This document shows, in pieces, positions 1 to 10,400 of a stretch of 64,000 nucleotides of DNA (its first letter is position 1; each line of letters opens with the position of its first letter). The notes beneath the pieces are model-generated. The model made no database searches. It saw only the letters and a list, made by a program, of their open reading frames with translations, and was not told the DNA's origin. Made by a program: the position numbers and the translations under genes. Source of the DNA: Lactifluus volemus (taxonomy: Eukaryota; Basidiomycota; Agaricomycetes; Russulales; Russulaceae); NCBI GenBank assembly GCA_022376515.1, contig WTXI01000025.1, positions 310,001-374,000 on the forward strand, written 5' to 3'.

Positions 1-449
1 GATGATTGTTCAGAATTTTTTCAAAATGTCGAGCGCTCGGGTTGCCACTGGTGGGGGCAGTGAGATCCTGGGAACGTACTGAGTTGCTGTCTCATTTCGA
101 CTGCAGCGTCTCCGAACCAACTAAGAGAGCGGCTTGATTGTCGATCTGCATGGAGGTCAGTGATGTCTTTTTTTTTTAAATCTCCTCTCATGGAGAGGTC
201 AACTCTCGAAAAATGACCTATCGTGGTCGATCGGCTGCAGAGTTGATACACGACTGGTATGCTGTTTCTTTAATAAAAGTATTTATTTCAAAGGGCTCAC
301 AGAAGCAGGTTCATCTATCTAATCTGACACTGCAATAACGACGACTTTGCAGAGTCCCTAATTTGTGTATTTGTACACAAATTATAAATGTATCAAGGAA
401 ATGCACGCTTTCATGATCTCACAGTCTGGATAGAGAGCTTCCTCTGTGT

Positions 450-1191
450 TTAATGGCACCGAGGAAGGACCAAGTGCGATCTGTGTCCCTCATTCTTGAC
501 AGCGCGGATCTGGGTTACCTGGATACATTCTTCGATCGAGATGCAATACTGATCAGAAACCAGTCAGTCATTTCTCGATAATTGTGCATTAGTCACGCAG
601 ATAGACAACACACGTACGTCATGGCCGGAGATGAGGTTCTCACAATTTTTGTCGACACAGTCATTAACATGACAAACTGGGTATGGTCAAGTTCCATTTG
701 GCGCTAGTTGATTACACGTCCTATCTGTGGCGATGTCATAGTGCGTGCAATTGGCTGTAGCCTGCTTGTGCAGATAACAGGCCAGATTCCAAGGCACGAC
801 TACCTATTGACGAGTGACCATGACACTTATAACCTACTGAGGAAGTGTAACTTTAAGAACCTTACAATTTAGAGCGGGGTTCAGCGACTCGATTGTCGAG
901 ACAGTCACACCGAGCCCAATCGCGATCGATTGACAGGTGTCATTTCCCCTGGGTGTGAAATGGATATTAGCAAGGGGGCGCTGGTGGGCCCGGGAGGCAG
1001 AGGGCGTACGTAGTGCGATATGTCTCTGTATAATCATTGTACCAATCAAACGATTGGACGGCCAGCTACCGATAGAAGTATGGACGTACCGACGCACTGT
1101 GATCGCGGATTGCAATCGGCGGCCCATACAACGCCAGTCAGTGTCGCGCCCAAAGTAAGAGCAGAGATGAAGCAGTAGAGAAGGCCAACAT
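450..1191 (-). CDS. Secreted protein with two LysM domains (frame broken)
   Basis: LysM domains bind chitin/GlcNAc polymers, and in plant-associated fungi secreted LysM proteins can shield chitin from host sensing. I assembled this gene from exons at about 1191-1090, 1025-1010 (16 nt), 948-861, about 764-618 and 548-450. A hydrophobic leader is followed by a Cys-rich stretch, then the LysM signature GNDTCQSIA...LNPALNC, then a degenerate second LysM with TCNQLA and KNCENLISGHD, and an acidic/Cys tail YCISIEECIQ. Phases fit between exons 1, 2 and 3. Three frame changes are visible: one in the leader near 1150 and a compensating pair near 700-720. The gene is therefore either a pseudogene or carries base-call gaps. 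Start at 1191 is the ATG opening the leader. The family call is firm; the exact exon ends of the second half are not. Confidence 0.55.
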
Positions 1192-2263
1192 GATGCGTGA
1201 ATCGTATGTGAGAGGTCAGTTGCTTCCATAGGGGATTTTATAACTTTCCACGTTATAGGTCCGCAGCCACAGAGAATGAGGCACAAACTCACAAGTAATA
1301 ACTGAAATATTGGATTGATGAAGCCGCCGCTGCTGCCGAATAAATTTTCGTGCGCACAATGGGGTGAAGCGAGTGAAAAATTCTGTCAAATGAGAGGCCC
1401 CACACTTTTTCTGCAACGCCTCCTACCCGTGATCTCAAAGCGTCGCCTCTTTCAGCTCCTTCGGAGAGCATTGGAGCAACGCCAATCATAACGCTGGCAC
1501 AGTTAAGTAACGCGTCTCCACGAGCAGCCTGATGGTTGGAAACTGGTAATTGAATGGAGGTCTGCAATGCCCGAGCATTAAAGCCCACACCGCCTGCTAG
1601 GGCGTAGTAGCAAGCGATTGATCTATTGGAGCCTGAGCTGAAGGCGCCAGGCCTGCCGGGACCAATCACTCTCGGATATCATAAAGATGAAATTGACGTA
1701 GGATGAGGCCAAGACTTGCTCAGGCTTAGCGAAAACTTGAGGGGTGGATAGATGAGGCAAGGTGGTATCACGGCCACGTGACCCCAAATGGTACATACAG
1801 CAGCGGACAGGAGTGGACGACGTATTGTAGGCAGCAACTCATTTCACAAATTCAAACTTTATGCGGTGCGAGAAACGCTATGGACATACCCTAACAACAA
1901 AAGCCGCGGCCCTTGCAGGCCAAAAATTAGTACTTCAGGCTACTGACGGCACCCTCGTTGAGAACTTGGACAAGAGGAGGAAGTGGTAACTAGGGAAACT
2001 TGAACTCGTGCTACCATCACGGTCAGACCATCTCGCGCTATACGCGAAGACGGGAGCGAGTAGGCCGTTAATCGTGCTCACCCACCGACACTAACGGCCC
2101 ACTGCCGAGGACGGAGAAAAGGGTCCCCACTCGCGCAGGGGGGGCGCCATGTTCAACCTGAATCACCTGGCGAGTGAGAGAGGGCCAAAATTTCGAACAA
2201 AAAACAGTAAAAATGCCCAGTTATATACAAGGTGTGCATGGCGCATCCGAAGAATGGAATATT
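1192..2263. other. Intergenic, no recognised gene
   Basis: About 1.07 kb between the LysM gene and the 3' end of TRP4. One minus-strand open frame of 126 codons (1289-1669) has no motif I recognise and no clear exon partners. No RNA gene or mobile-element end was seen. Confidence 0.5.
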
Positions 2264-3425
2264 TTACGCTCTCAACTCGGCTTCCGCGGATTCATTCACG
2301 CCATACTGTCGGAACACTTCGAGCGCATGCCAGGCCTTTCCCGAGGAGACCGACTCTCGAGCCAACCTCACACCATCCCAAAGTTGTCCGCGCGGCCGGC
2401 GACAACGAGCAATGCGGCCGCGTTGATCAACACAAAGTCTAGGATGGGCGTGAGATGATCCGGAACGTTATCTCCCGACGTGAGAAGGGCTTTGAACGCT
2501 GCCGCATTATCTGCCGGCGACCCGCTCTTGACGTCGCTCAACGGATGCGTGGGCAGTCCAAAGTCAGCCGGGCAGAGCGTACGCTCGCGTACTTCGCCTC
2601 CTCCGTTCTCCAGTAGCTCCCACACGTGAGTATCACCTGCACAGGAGATCTCGTCCAAGCCTTCGGCTCCGCACACCACGTAGGCGCGCTTTACGCCCGC
2701 GGATTTGAGGGCTTCTGCAAAGGGAGGACCAAGGGCGGGCTCTGCGACGCCAAGGACCATACCGCGGGGCCGTGTCGGGTTAAGAAGGGGTCCGAGGACG
2801 TTGAAGAGCGTGCGGAAGGGTAGCGCGCGTCTCGCTGGGGCGAGCGTGGCGAGTGCCGGGTGATAATGAGGCGCGAGGAGAAAGACAAAAGGGATGTTCG
2901 GGATGGGAGAAGGTGCTACTGCTCGTGGTGGTACAAAAACACACCCAAGGGCTTGTAGTAGATCTGCTGAGCCGGAGGAGGACGTCGATGCTCGACTGCC
3001 ATGCTAAAATACCCGGGGGTGAGGGTTCAGGATTAGCAAGGTAATGATTTATATCTCACCTTTATCACGCGAGCGCCGGCGCCGGCTGCGACGATGGCTG
3101 CAGTTGTGCTCACGTTGAAAGTATTGTGTCCATCGCCACCCGTGCCGACGATATCGACGATAAAGTCCTTATCTGCATCGAATACGACGGCGGGGATGGA
3201 CCGTGAATATAAAAATGTGGCGGCGGCGACGACGATTTCCCTTCGTAGCTCGACACGAGCGACAGCGAGTCCCGTCAGGAATGCGCCAACTTGCTCTGGA
3301 AGAGTGGCACCCGGTGTGATGATGTGATCTAGAGCGGATTCTATGTCTGCTGTGCCAAAGTCTTGGGGTGACTTGATAAGTTTGAGTAAGACGGGCTTGA
3401 AAGTGGTCGGTTTGAGTTCTGGCAT
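2264..3425 (-). CDS. TRP4: Anthranilate phosphoribosyltransferase (one frameshift)
   Basis: Transfers phosphoribose from PRPP to anthranilate, the second step of tryptophan biosynthesis, in the cytosol. Exon 1 is 3425-3060, intron 3059-3004 (56 nt, GTGAGA...TTTAG), exon 2 3003-2264. The glycine-rich PRPP site [14 protein letters not shown] is in exon 1. HGSRA follows directly after the intron, then [10 protein letters not shown] and [12 protein letters not shown] in exon 2. The last 40 codons (DGVRLARES...ending in LRA) are one frame away from the rest: near 2378-2385 the run AACTTTGGG would need one more T to read through. Length of about 367 residues fits the fungal family. It is divergent from HIS1 across 148 bp. 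Identity is firm; whether the frameshift is biological or a consensus error is open. Confidence 0.9.
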
Positions 3426-3573
3426 TTTGTCTGCCGTTTGCGAAGGGTCGTTTGAGTTTGTAAGTTAGTTCAGGGAGGCATAACTAGTAATTCAAACTCC
3501 CATGAGATAAGATTTTGATTAGATCAATCTCAAGCTTTCCTATCTCCTAGGACAAGAAATTTGCGTCGAGGGC
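3426..3573. promoter_or_regulatory. Shared promoter region TRP4/HIS1
   Basis: 148 bp separate the divergent start codons of TRP4 (3425, minus) and HIS1 (3574, plus). It must hold both promoters and 5' leaders unless they overlap the genes. I found no TGACTCA box of the general amino-acid control type here. Confidence 0.55.
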
Positions 3574-4883
3574 ATGTCTTCACTGGGTGAGTGATAATAA
3601 AACTCTGGTAAGGGGAAACAAGTATTCATTCATTATGTGTGTACCAATTAGTTCCTAACGCACTGGACGGCCGCCTGCTGTTTGCGATTCCAAAGAAAGG
3701 TAAACGATCAGATCTCTCGATAAACGATTAGTTGAATATTAAACCACCATCACTCTTCAGGTCGACTTCATGAAAAATGTCTAGAACTCCTTGCTGGTGC
3801 GTCACGGAGACGATGATCCTCTCGCTCACTGTCTGGCAGTCGCGGCTAACGCGCAACTGGTTAGGTGCGGACATACAGTTCACCAGACCCAACCGACTTG
3901 ACGTCTGCCTTGTACAAAACCACCCCGTCGCGCTGTACGTATTACCGTTTACCGTTTACCGTTTTTTGTTTTTTTTTCTTAAAAAAAAAAAAAAAAATTC
4001 AAACCCAAGTGTCTTTCTTCCAGCGTCCGATATACCCTCCTTTGTGGGAAAGGGAAACGTCGATCTGGGCATCACCGGTCACGACGTGATCCTCGAATCC
4101 GAAATGGACTCGTTCGTGACCGAAATTTTACAGTTGGGCTTTGGAAAGTGCGCTTTGCAGGTACAGGTGCCCGAATCCGGTCCCATACAGACCGTCGAGG
4201 CGCTGGCGGTAAACGCGTCGTGACCAGCTTCGAAGTTCTCGCCGGCCAGTTTTTTGCCACGTCGACGCACGCGTGGGACTCGCTTCTTCCACCGAAGACG
4301 ACAATAAGCGGACATCGATCGAATATTTGGGAGGTAGCGTCGAAGCCGCTTGCGCTCTCGGTCTCGCAGATGGAATCGGTACTGTTTTTTTTTTTTCACC
4401 TCTCCTCACACAAAACTCATCATCATCTTTCCCCCTACACACAGTCGACCTCGTAGGTACGTAAAAAACCATTTTTCTTTCACTCACAACACAAAATACA
4501 GAATCGGGCGAGACAATGCGCGCCGCGGGTCTCCGACCGATCGCGACGCTTCTCCGTTCGAAGCGGTTCTGATTCGTTCCACGATGCCCAAACATGCCCA
4601 TCTGACCCCACTGATCGACAAGATCACAGCGCGCATCGCAGGGGTGATTGCGGCGCGTCAGTACGTCGTCTGTCAATATAACGTCCGTCGTCAGTCGCTC
4701 TCCGCCGCGACCGCGATCACGCCCGGGCGTCGCGCGCCGACGATAGCACCTCTCGAGGACCCCGAGTGGCGAGCGGTCAGCTCGATGGTAGAGAGGTCCA
4801 AGGTGGCGGACGTGATGGATCAACTAGTGAGCGTCGGCGCGGAGGATATCATGATTTTCAACCTGGATAACTCTCGAGTGTAA
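3574..4883 (+). CDS. HIS1: ATP phosphoribosyltransferase (three frame breaks)
   Basis: Catalyses the first step of histidine synthesis, ATP + PRPP to phosphoribosyl-ATP. Exons: 3574-3586, 3652-3699, 3761-3796, 3865-3934, 4010-4378, 4445-4456 (12 nt) and 4502-4883. The spliced product shows RLLFAIPKKGRLHEKCLELL, RPNRLDVCLV, VDLGITGHD, SVEAACALGLADGI, VDLVESGETMRAAGL and a C-terminal regulatory (HisG_C-like) part ending near VGAEDIMIFNLDNSRV. Splice phases agree across all six introns. Frame breaks lie near 4209 (before GKRVVTSFEVLAG), near 4270, and near 4560 (between LLRS and AVLIRS). The first and third are cured by one extra base in a G-run, and the second restores the frame similarly. The protein family is certain; functional status is uncertain. 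Confidence 0.88.
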
Positions 4884-5266
4884 ACCTAGAGATAATGGCC
4901 CAATTTGGCCCTTTGAATTTGGTATATTGAAATATGTTCAACAAGACATTTTTGTACACAGATAAACGGGTAAAATTAAAACCCACAGCGACATAATGGA
5001 CGACCCATACCCATTACCCACCAAAGAGAGTTGAGAGGAAACGGAAAAAAGGTATACATCATACATGGGGGAAAAATATTCCGTCGTTAGAGGAAGTCCA
5101 TCATAATTAAAGAGAGATGGGTGAATGAGTTGAGAAAAAGGCTTGCGCTTGCACACAGATGATTGGACAGATCACGCTAGATTAGGGAAAGAAAACCGGG
5201 GGAAAGGGAGAGAGAGACGTCATCGGGCGTGCACGGGACCATCCCAAACAAAAAAGAAAAAAAGTC
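4884..5266. other. Convergent intergenic spacer
   Basis: About 380 bp between the 3' ends of HIS1 and the kinase gene. It is A/G-rich with no open frame of note and presumably holds both 3' UTRs and polyadenylation signals. Confidence 0.5.
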
Positions 5267-7478
5267 TCATGCACGACCGACGCTGCGGCTCCGCACGCTA
5301 GCTACACCGGATCTCAACACAAATCCGCCGTCGGCGTGTGGCGTCGAATGTGCGACAGACAGTGCAGGGGACACACCCACACTCGCTCGCGCTCTCGAGA
5401 GCGCAGCCCAAGGTGAGGCTGAGTGCCGTGGCGGTGGCTGGCTATCTGCACGCTTTGAGCGTGTTGGCGTGCCGCTGCTCAGTGCGAGCCCCAGCGCATG
5501 CGGAGACCACAAGTCGATCCCTCCCTGCTGCCTCTCCGCGCTCGCTGGCGATATCGGCGCGACGCTCGGGCTAGTCGAGTGCGCAGCACCCAATGACGAT
5601 CTCCACCTGCCACTGTCATCACTGTCTTTGGCCGTGCGACGCCCACGTGGCAGCTCAAGGAACGAACGCGCAGGCGTGCCGGGGAGCGTGAGCTCCGGTG
5701 GGGCGACAGAGGCCATCTCAATTTCGGACCAAGCGGTCGTGAAAGGGGAGAAAGCGCCCGTCCCCGTGCTGCGACTTCGAGACGATGTAGAACGCGCAAG
5801 GGTGCGGCGTGACGGTTCTGCATCATCTTCGAGCTCCGGCACTGCATCATAACTCGTGGCATCATGGACGGGAAGAATAGAAGGTGAGTAGGACATCGAG
5901 CACGGCGCAGGCCATGATGTACGGGCGCGCGTCTCATGAACGATCCTGTCAAGCTCACTTTCTGCAGTTGCGGAAGACCAGTCGTCAGCGTCGGAGCCCC
6001 AACCGACGGACCAACTAACTTCATCAACGGCTGCGATGGTCCAGCGTTGATTCACGGATGCTTCTAGACATCCGCGTAGGACATGTTCAGCACCCCGGCC
6101 GACATTCACCGGCATCTCATAGGCACCTGATCGATCGGATCAGCAACATTATTTTAATTAGATCGAAGCGAAGTATGATTTACCGTGTAAAATTTTCATG
6201 TCAAGCGAGGCTCAAACGAGTCGACAAAAGGTAAACCACCGGTTAGCAATGCGTACAATATGACACCGAGAGCCCAAACGTCTTGGGCAGGATGTGGACG
6301 ATAAGGCTTTTCGGCGTCGGGTGTGCGCAGCAGCTCGGGTGCGGCATAGGGAAGTGAGCCCGGAGGGAATTCATAAACTGCGTGGACCTGAGGGGTCTGG
6401 GGGTGGGCTTGCGTGGAGGAGACTGGGGTCGATTCGCGACGACGGGGACGTGAACGATGGTGATGCAAGAATGAGACGTGGGCAGGGACCTTGAGGGAGC
6501 CACGTGTGCGGAGCGAAGAGGACGCGCGAAGAGATCTAGCGGGGTCCATGATCGGGTAGTGGCTGGGAGCTAGGTAGGGGTCTGGTAGGGGAGTGGTGGA
6601 CTCGTCGTCCTCGTCCTCGTCATCCTCACCGATGCTACGGGTCATGCCGAAATCACAAATACGACATACGCCCATTTCATCGACGAGAACGTTTTCGAGC
6701 TTGAGGTCGGCGTGAACGAGACCCATCTGTTCGTGAAGGTATCGTACGCCACGGACAACTTGACGGAACATGGTGCGGGCATCATCGTGGGGCAGTGCGG
6801 GATGACCATCACGTTTTAAAATGTCATAGAGGGTACCGGCAGGACAGATGAGCATGAAGAAAAAGTCGGCGTATTCAGAGTGGACGTGGTGAAAGAGGGG
6901 GAGGATGTGCTCGTGGGAGAGGGACTTCCAAACGGAAGCCTCGTTATCGAGGCGTGCACAAGCTTGTGGGGAGTTAGCTTGTGAAGCCAGATCGGAGCGA
7001 CGTACAATTTTGACGGCGACGGTACCGCCAGAAGGCGAGAAGGCACGTCGGATAGTAGAGAAGCCACCATATCCGATGATGCTGCCGAGCTTGTAACCGT
7101 CTACTTGTTCACCTTCGTCGTCGGGCAAAGGAGCAGCAGAGACGGATGGACTGGGAGAGAAGCTGAGAGGAACATGGCGGCTGGAGATGAGGAAATGGGA
7201 CCCTGGTCATTTTCGAGGGAAGGGAATATTGGGGATAAAGGGGGACAGTCGTATGAGGATATTTGTGGTGCGGATGAAGAGGACGTGATGTTAATATTAA
7301 TGTCATCATCATGGGCAGAATCCTCCCTATCCCCAGTAGAAGTGAATAAACTGGGAATGGGAGGACGAGAGCGAGGAATTTGAGTGAAATGAGACGAGAA
7401 TTGAGAGTTTTCAAAGAGGATGTCGTGAGTGTGGTACATGAACGTGTCCAAGCGAGGGTCTGTCTGATCTCGGCTCAT
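5267..7478 (-). CDS. Serine/threonine protein kinase with long C-terminal tail
   Basis: Kinase features in order are a glycine loop GYGGFS, the ATP-anchoring lysine in VAVKIV, the catalytic loop HADLKLEN, the metal-binding DFG in ICDFGMTR, and an acidic EDDEDEDDE insert plus a Ser/Arg-rich insert of about 70 residues. Then come PYAAPELL (APE motif) and DVWALGVILYALLTGGLPF. Exon 2 follows an intron at 6183-6127 and carries the end of the domain (CLEASVNQRW) and a roughly 270-residue Ser/Ala/Arg-rich tail. The catalytic loop has HAD instead of HRD, so it is a non-RD kinase. ATG 7478 opens an N-terminal low-complexity region. Two frame changes are needed: near 7190 (before PLPDDEGEQVDG) and at about 6200, where CGCTTGACATGAAA lacks one base for RL-x-MKILHGAYE. 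The subfamily is not resolved. Confidence 0.75.
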
Positions 7479-10400
7479 GACTTGGGGTTTCGTTACCCAC
7501 GCACGCACACACACCTCTTATGTGACTCGTTTTGAGCGCTAGACCAAACCATCCTCGGGCTCTTGGCTGCCACGTCATAATTTCTTGGCTTGTCTTTGTC
7601 TCTTTCCCCGTACTTCTCCTTGGCTGACTAGGCGATCAATCGGACCAGCCTATCTTTAACCTTTCCAGATCCTCAGCCTCATCACACAGAAGCACAATCT
7701 AAAGAAAGATACCCGAGCCTGCGTTAGTGAGATTTCCCTCCGCTGCATAATAACCCCTTGACCAGTTTGGACCCTTCCGCAATACGAAGAGTAGTGCCCC
7801 AAAACTCCAGTGAACCGACGACATTGCTCCATATTTGCACCCCCGGACCGATCTCGCATCATCCTCGCTCACTGCTCAACCACGTCGGGCCAGATGTTCC
7901 CTCCTGCCAAGTGCCCAGCCCGCGAGAAGCCGAGGACATACTAGCTTAACGGAACCTCTGGACCACAGATGCGTTCATGTCTGCAATTTACAGATCGCCA
8001 GCCCTCCCTTGCAGTTCGGCCGCATCAATCCGTACCACTCCCGGGCTTCAGAAGCTCGTAAATATCACATCCACCGTTTTCACCGGTACTCGCTTCTCCG
8101 TGTACGGCTCAAAATCGCCGGAAGTACCCGACGTTAGGGAGCCGGTGGACGGATGCTAGGGTGTGTAGCCCTTCCGTAGTTGCCCTATACGAACGCATAA
8201 CAGATGCAACAAACACCACCGACTATATGCTATCTCACTTCCCACCCGGCTCACAATCGACGTCTGTGTGGTCTGACTACGCCACTACACTTACATTCTT
8301 ATACCAGCGACCACTCCAAGGTGGCACACCGCTCAACCCAACCAAAGTTTTTACTCAAACCTTCACAGGATGTCAACACTGTGCACGGGCGGATCAATAG
8401 GAAAGTGTACGCATCCACAAAGAGAATCCACTCACACTGCGGCAAAGTCGGTCTCACTGCCCGGTCCGCAATCCGCCTACCTAGAGTTGGCCCACAAACA
8501 CATATACGAGATGGTCTTTGGAGCGGTTTCTCCCGGAATTTATCTTCAAAGACCTAAAACTCTGAAATGCTTATGGGCGTATAATAGGACTTGCTCGGGT
8601 TCGGGCTGCAACTTTGCAATCGAATGGTGTTCTTTGGGACCTCTTCTGAGATCGGCAAATAAAACAGCTATACCGTGGGACCTCAAGCAGCGAGCACAAA
8701 AGGAAAAACCTGTGCAGAGCTACGGAGACAATGCTGACTAATTTCACCCCTGTGGTGGACTACGAGACTTGGTTGGGAGGCGCCGAACTAGGTGATCGAC
8801 CTCCTATCCTTTTCCTTTGACTTGGATACCCTCTCTCAAGTGAAAGTACAGACAGGCATCCGATGCTAGCCGGAAAAACGCGGCAGTGGCACACCTCTAA
8901 GAAGCGCAAGAAATTACAGGCAGATTGATAGATGGAGTCCTCCACTAAACTCAGTCTAACCACATCAGCAACCCCCCCATTTTTTCCCAGCACTCGACAA
9001 GCCTAAATCGCTCTCTCGGGCACCACCAACCGAACAGCCACCCGGTCGTCTCCGAAAGGTGGACAGCTCACTCGAGTAGTTGCATTTAAGACACGCCCTC
9101 ATACCCGTACGAATGATGGACGCTTGAAAAAAAGAAAATGTCCGCGGTGAACCCTCAACCAATGAGAGGCCTCGTTGCTGTGCACGAATGGCGCGACGCC
9201 TCGAAAAGCATGCTGTGGACGACAAGAGATATCAGGTTACAATCCGGTTCAATCCATAACAGCACACCACCCGGGACACCTACAATGGACGACGCATCAC
9301 TATGAATAATCATAATGGCTATGAGAGGAGCAGTTCAGTAACCGGCAGTGGAACGGTCACCAGGGAAGGACCGGTTGGACAGAAAGACCCGATGGAATGT
9401 GAAACTCTAGACCACGTTTCGCACACCTGTTGCACAAATGGTATTGGTTGCTGACCACTGCCCTGCTATTGGGCAATGAGAACGCAGTTATCAGACTCGG
9501 ACCAAATACCAGATCTGGTCTCATTCGCATACAGTAACTGGGAGATGAGGGAAAAAAAAAGGGGTGGTTCAAAGTCTAATTCGGTAGTATCCCATGTAGG
9601 TGTAGTACGTATTTGTCACAGAACGAGAATGTCTGTTTTTGCTCTCTCTCCGTGAGGTTCGATGCGACGCATCACTCGCATACGACTGCTGCTGCTGCTG
9701 CTGCTACTGCAAGCAATACATTCCCGCCGGCAGGTCTTGCCGATTAATGCCAAGAACGGGGATGCAGAAAGATCTACAAAAGTGCATGTCGGAAATGGGC
9801 GCTGGGCCGCGGAGATGATGTGTGGGGCCCGTACCAGCTGTATATCAACGAACTCTAAGTGCTGACTCGGGGACCAGGTACTGTATGTACGACTCGGAGT
9901 GATTAGGTATTTGCTTTCAAGGGGCTTCTCAGTTTCAACCACTGTCGAACCAAAATTCTGCCTTGCTCCCCCTCCCCCCCCCAAAAAAAAAAAAACTATT
10001 TTGCTTTGCTTTTTTTTTTTTTTTTTGAGAAGCAAAAGAGACACGCAACCATCTGCCAGTGTGCACCACTGGCAGCACCAGCCACCCGACTTGGGGTTCA
10101 TCACACACACCCGACGTGTCGTAAAAGGTTGTACTATGACCTCAACCACTCGTCCTCATGTACAAAAATGCACCCCACTTCACCAGCTTCAACTTTCGAG
10201 GTGGTCTCGACTGTGGCATTCCGAGTTGATTGGAGTAGGAGCCGCGTCCGAGTCAGTTAAGGGAGCATCCGCGACGAGACCCAACCTACCTCTCGCCTAT
10301 GTTTGTTCTTCTTTCCGAGTCGTCATTTAAAAAACGAATCGGGTGAGAGATCCGGGCGCATAATGGCCGGGAGAGAGATCCATGCCCCGACGCAGACGAG

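Noticed and set aside
1289..1669. 126-codon minus-strand frame as a gene
   Set aside because: It has no recognisable domain and no convincing continuation by splicing.
4128..4823. Minus-strand open frame of 231 codons
   Set aside because: It lies opposite HIS1 exons whose protein similarity is unmistakable; the antisense frame has no motif.
5229..5852. Plus-strand open frame of 207 codons
   Set aside because: It mirrors the Ser/Ala/Arg-rich tail of the kinase on the other strand; biased composition explains the opening.
9616..10149. Minus-strand open frame of 177 codons with poly-Lys and poly-Ser runs
   Set aside because: The runs are translations of A and CTG simple repeats; there are no domains or exon partners.
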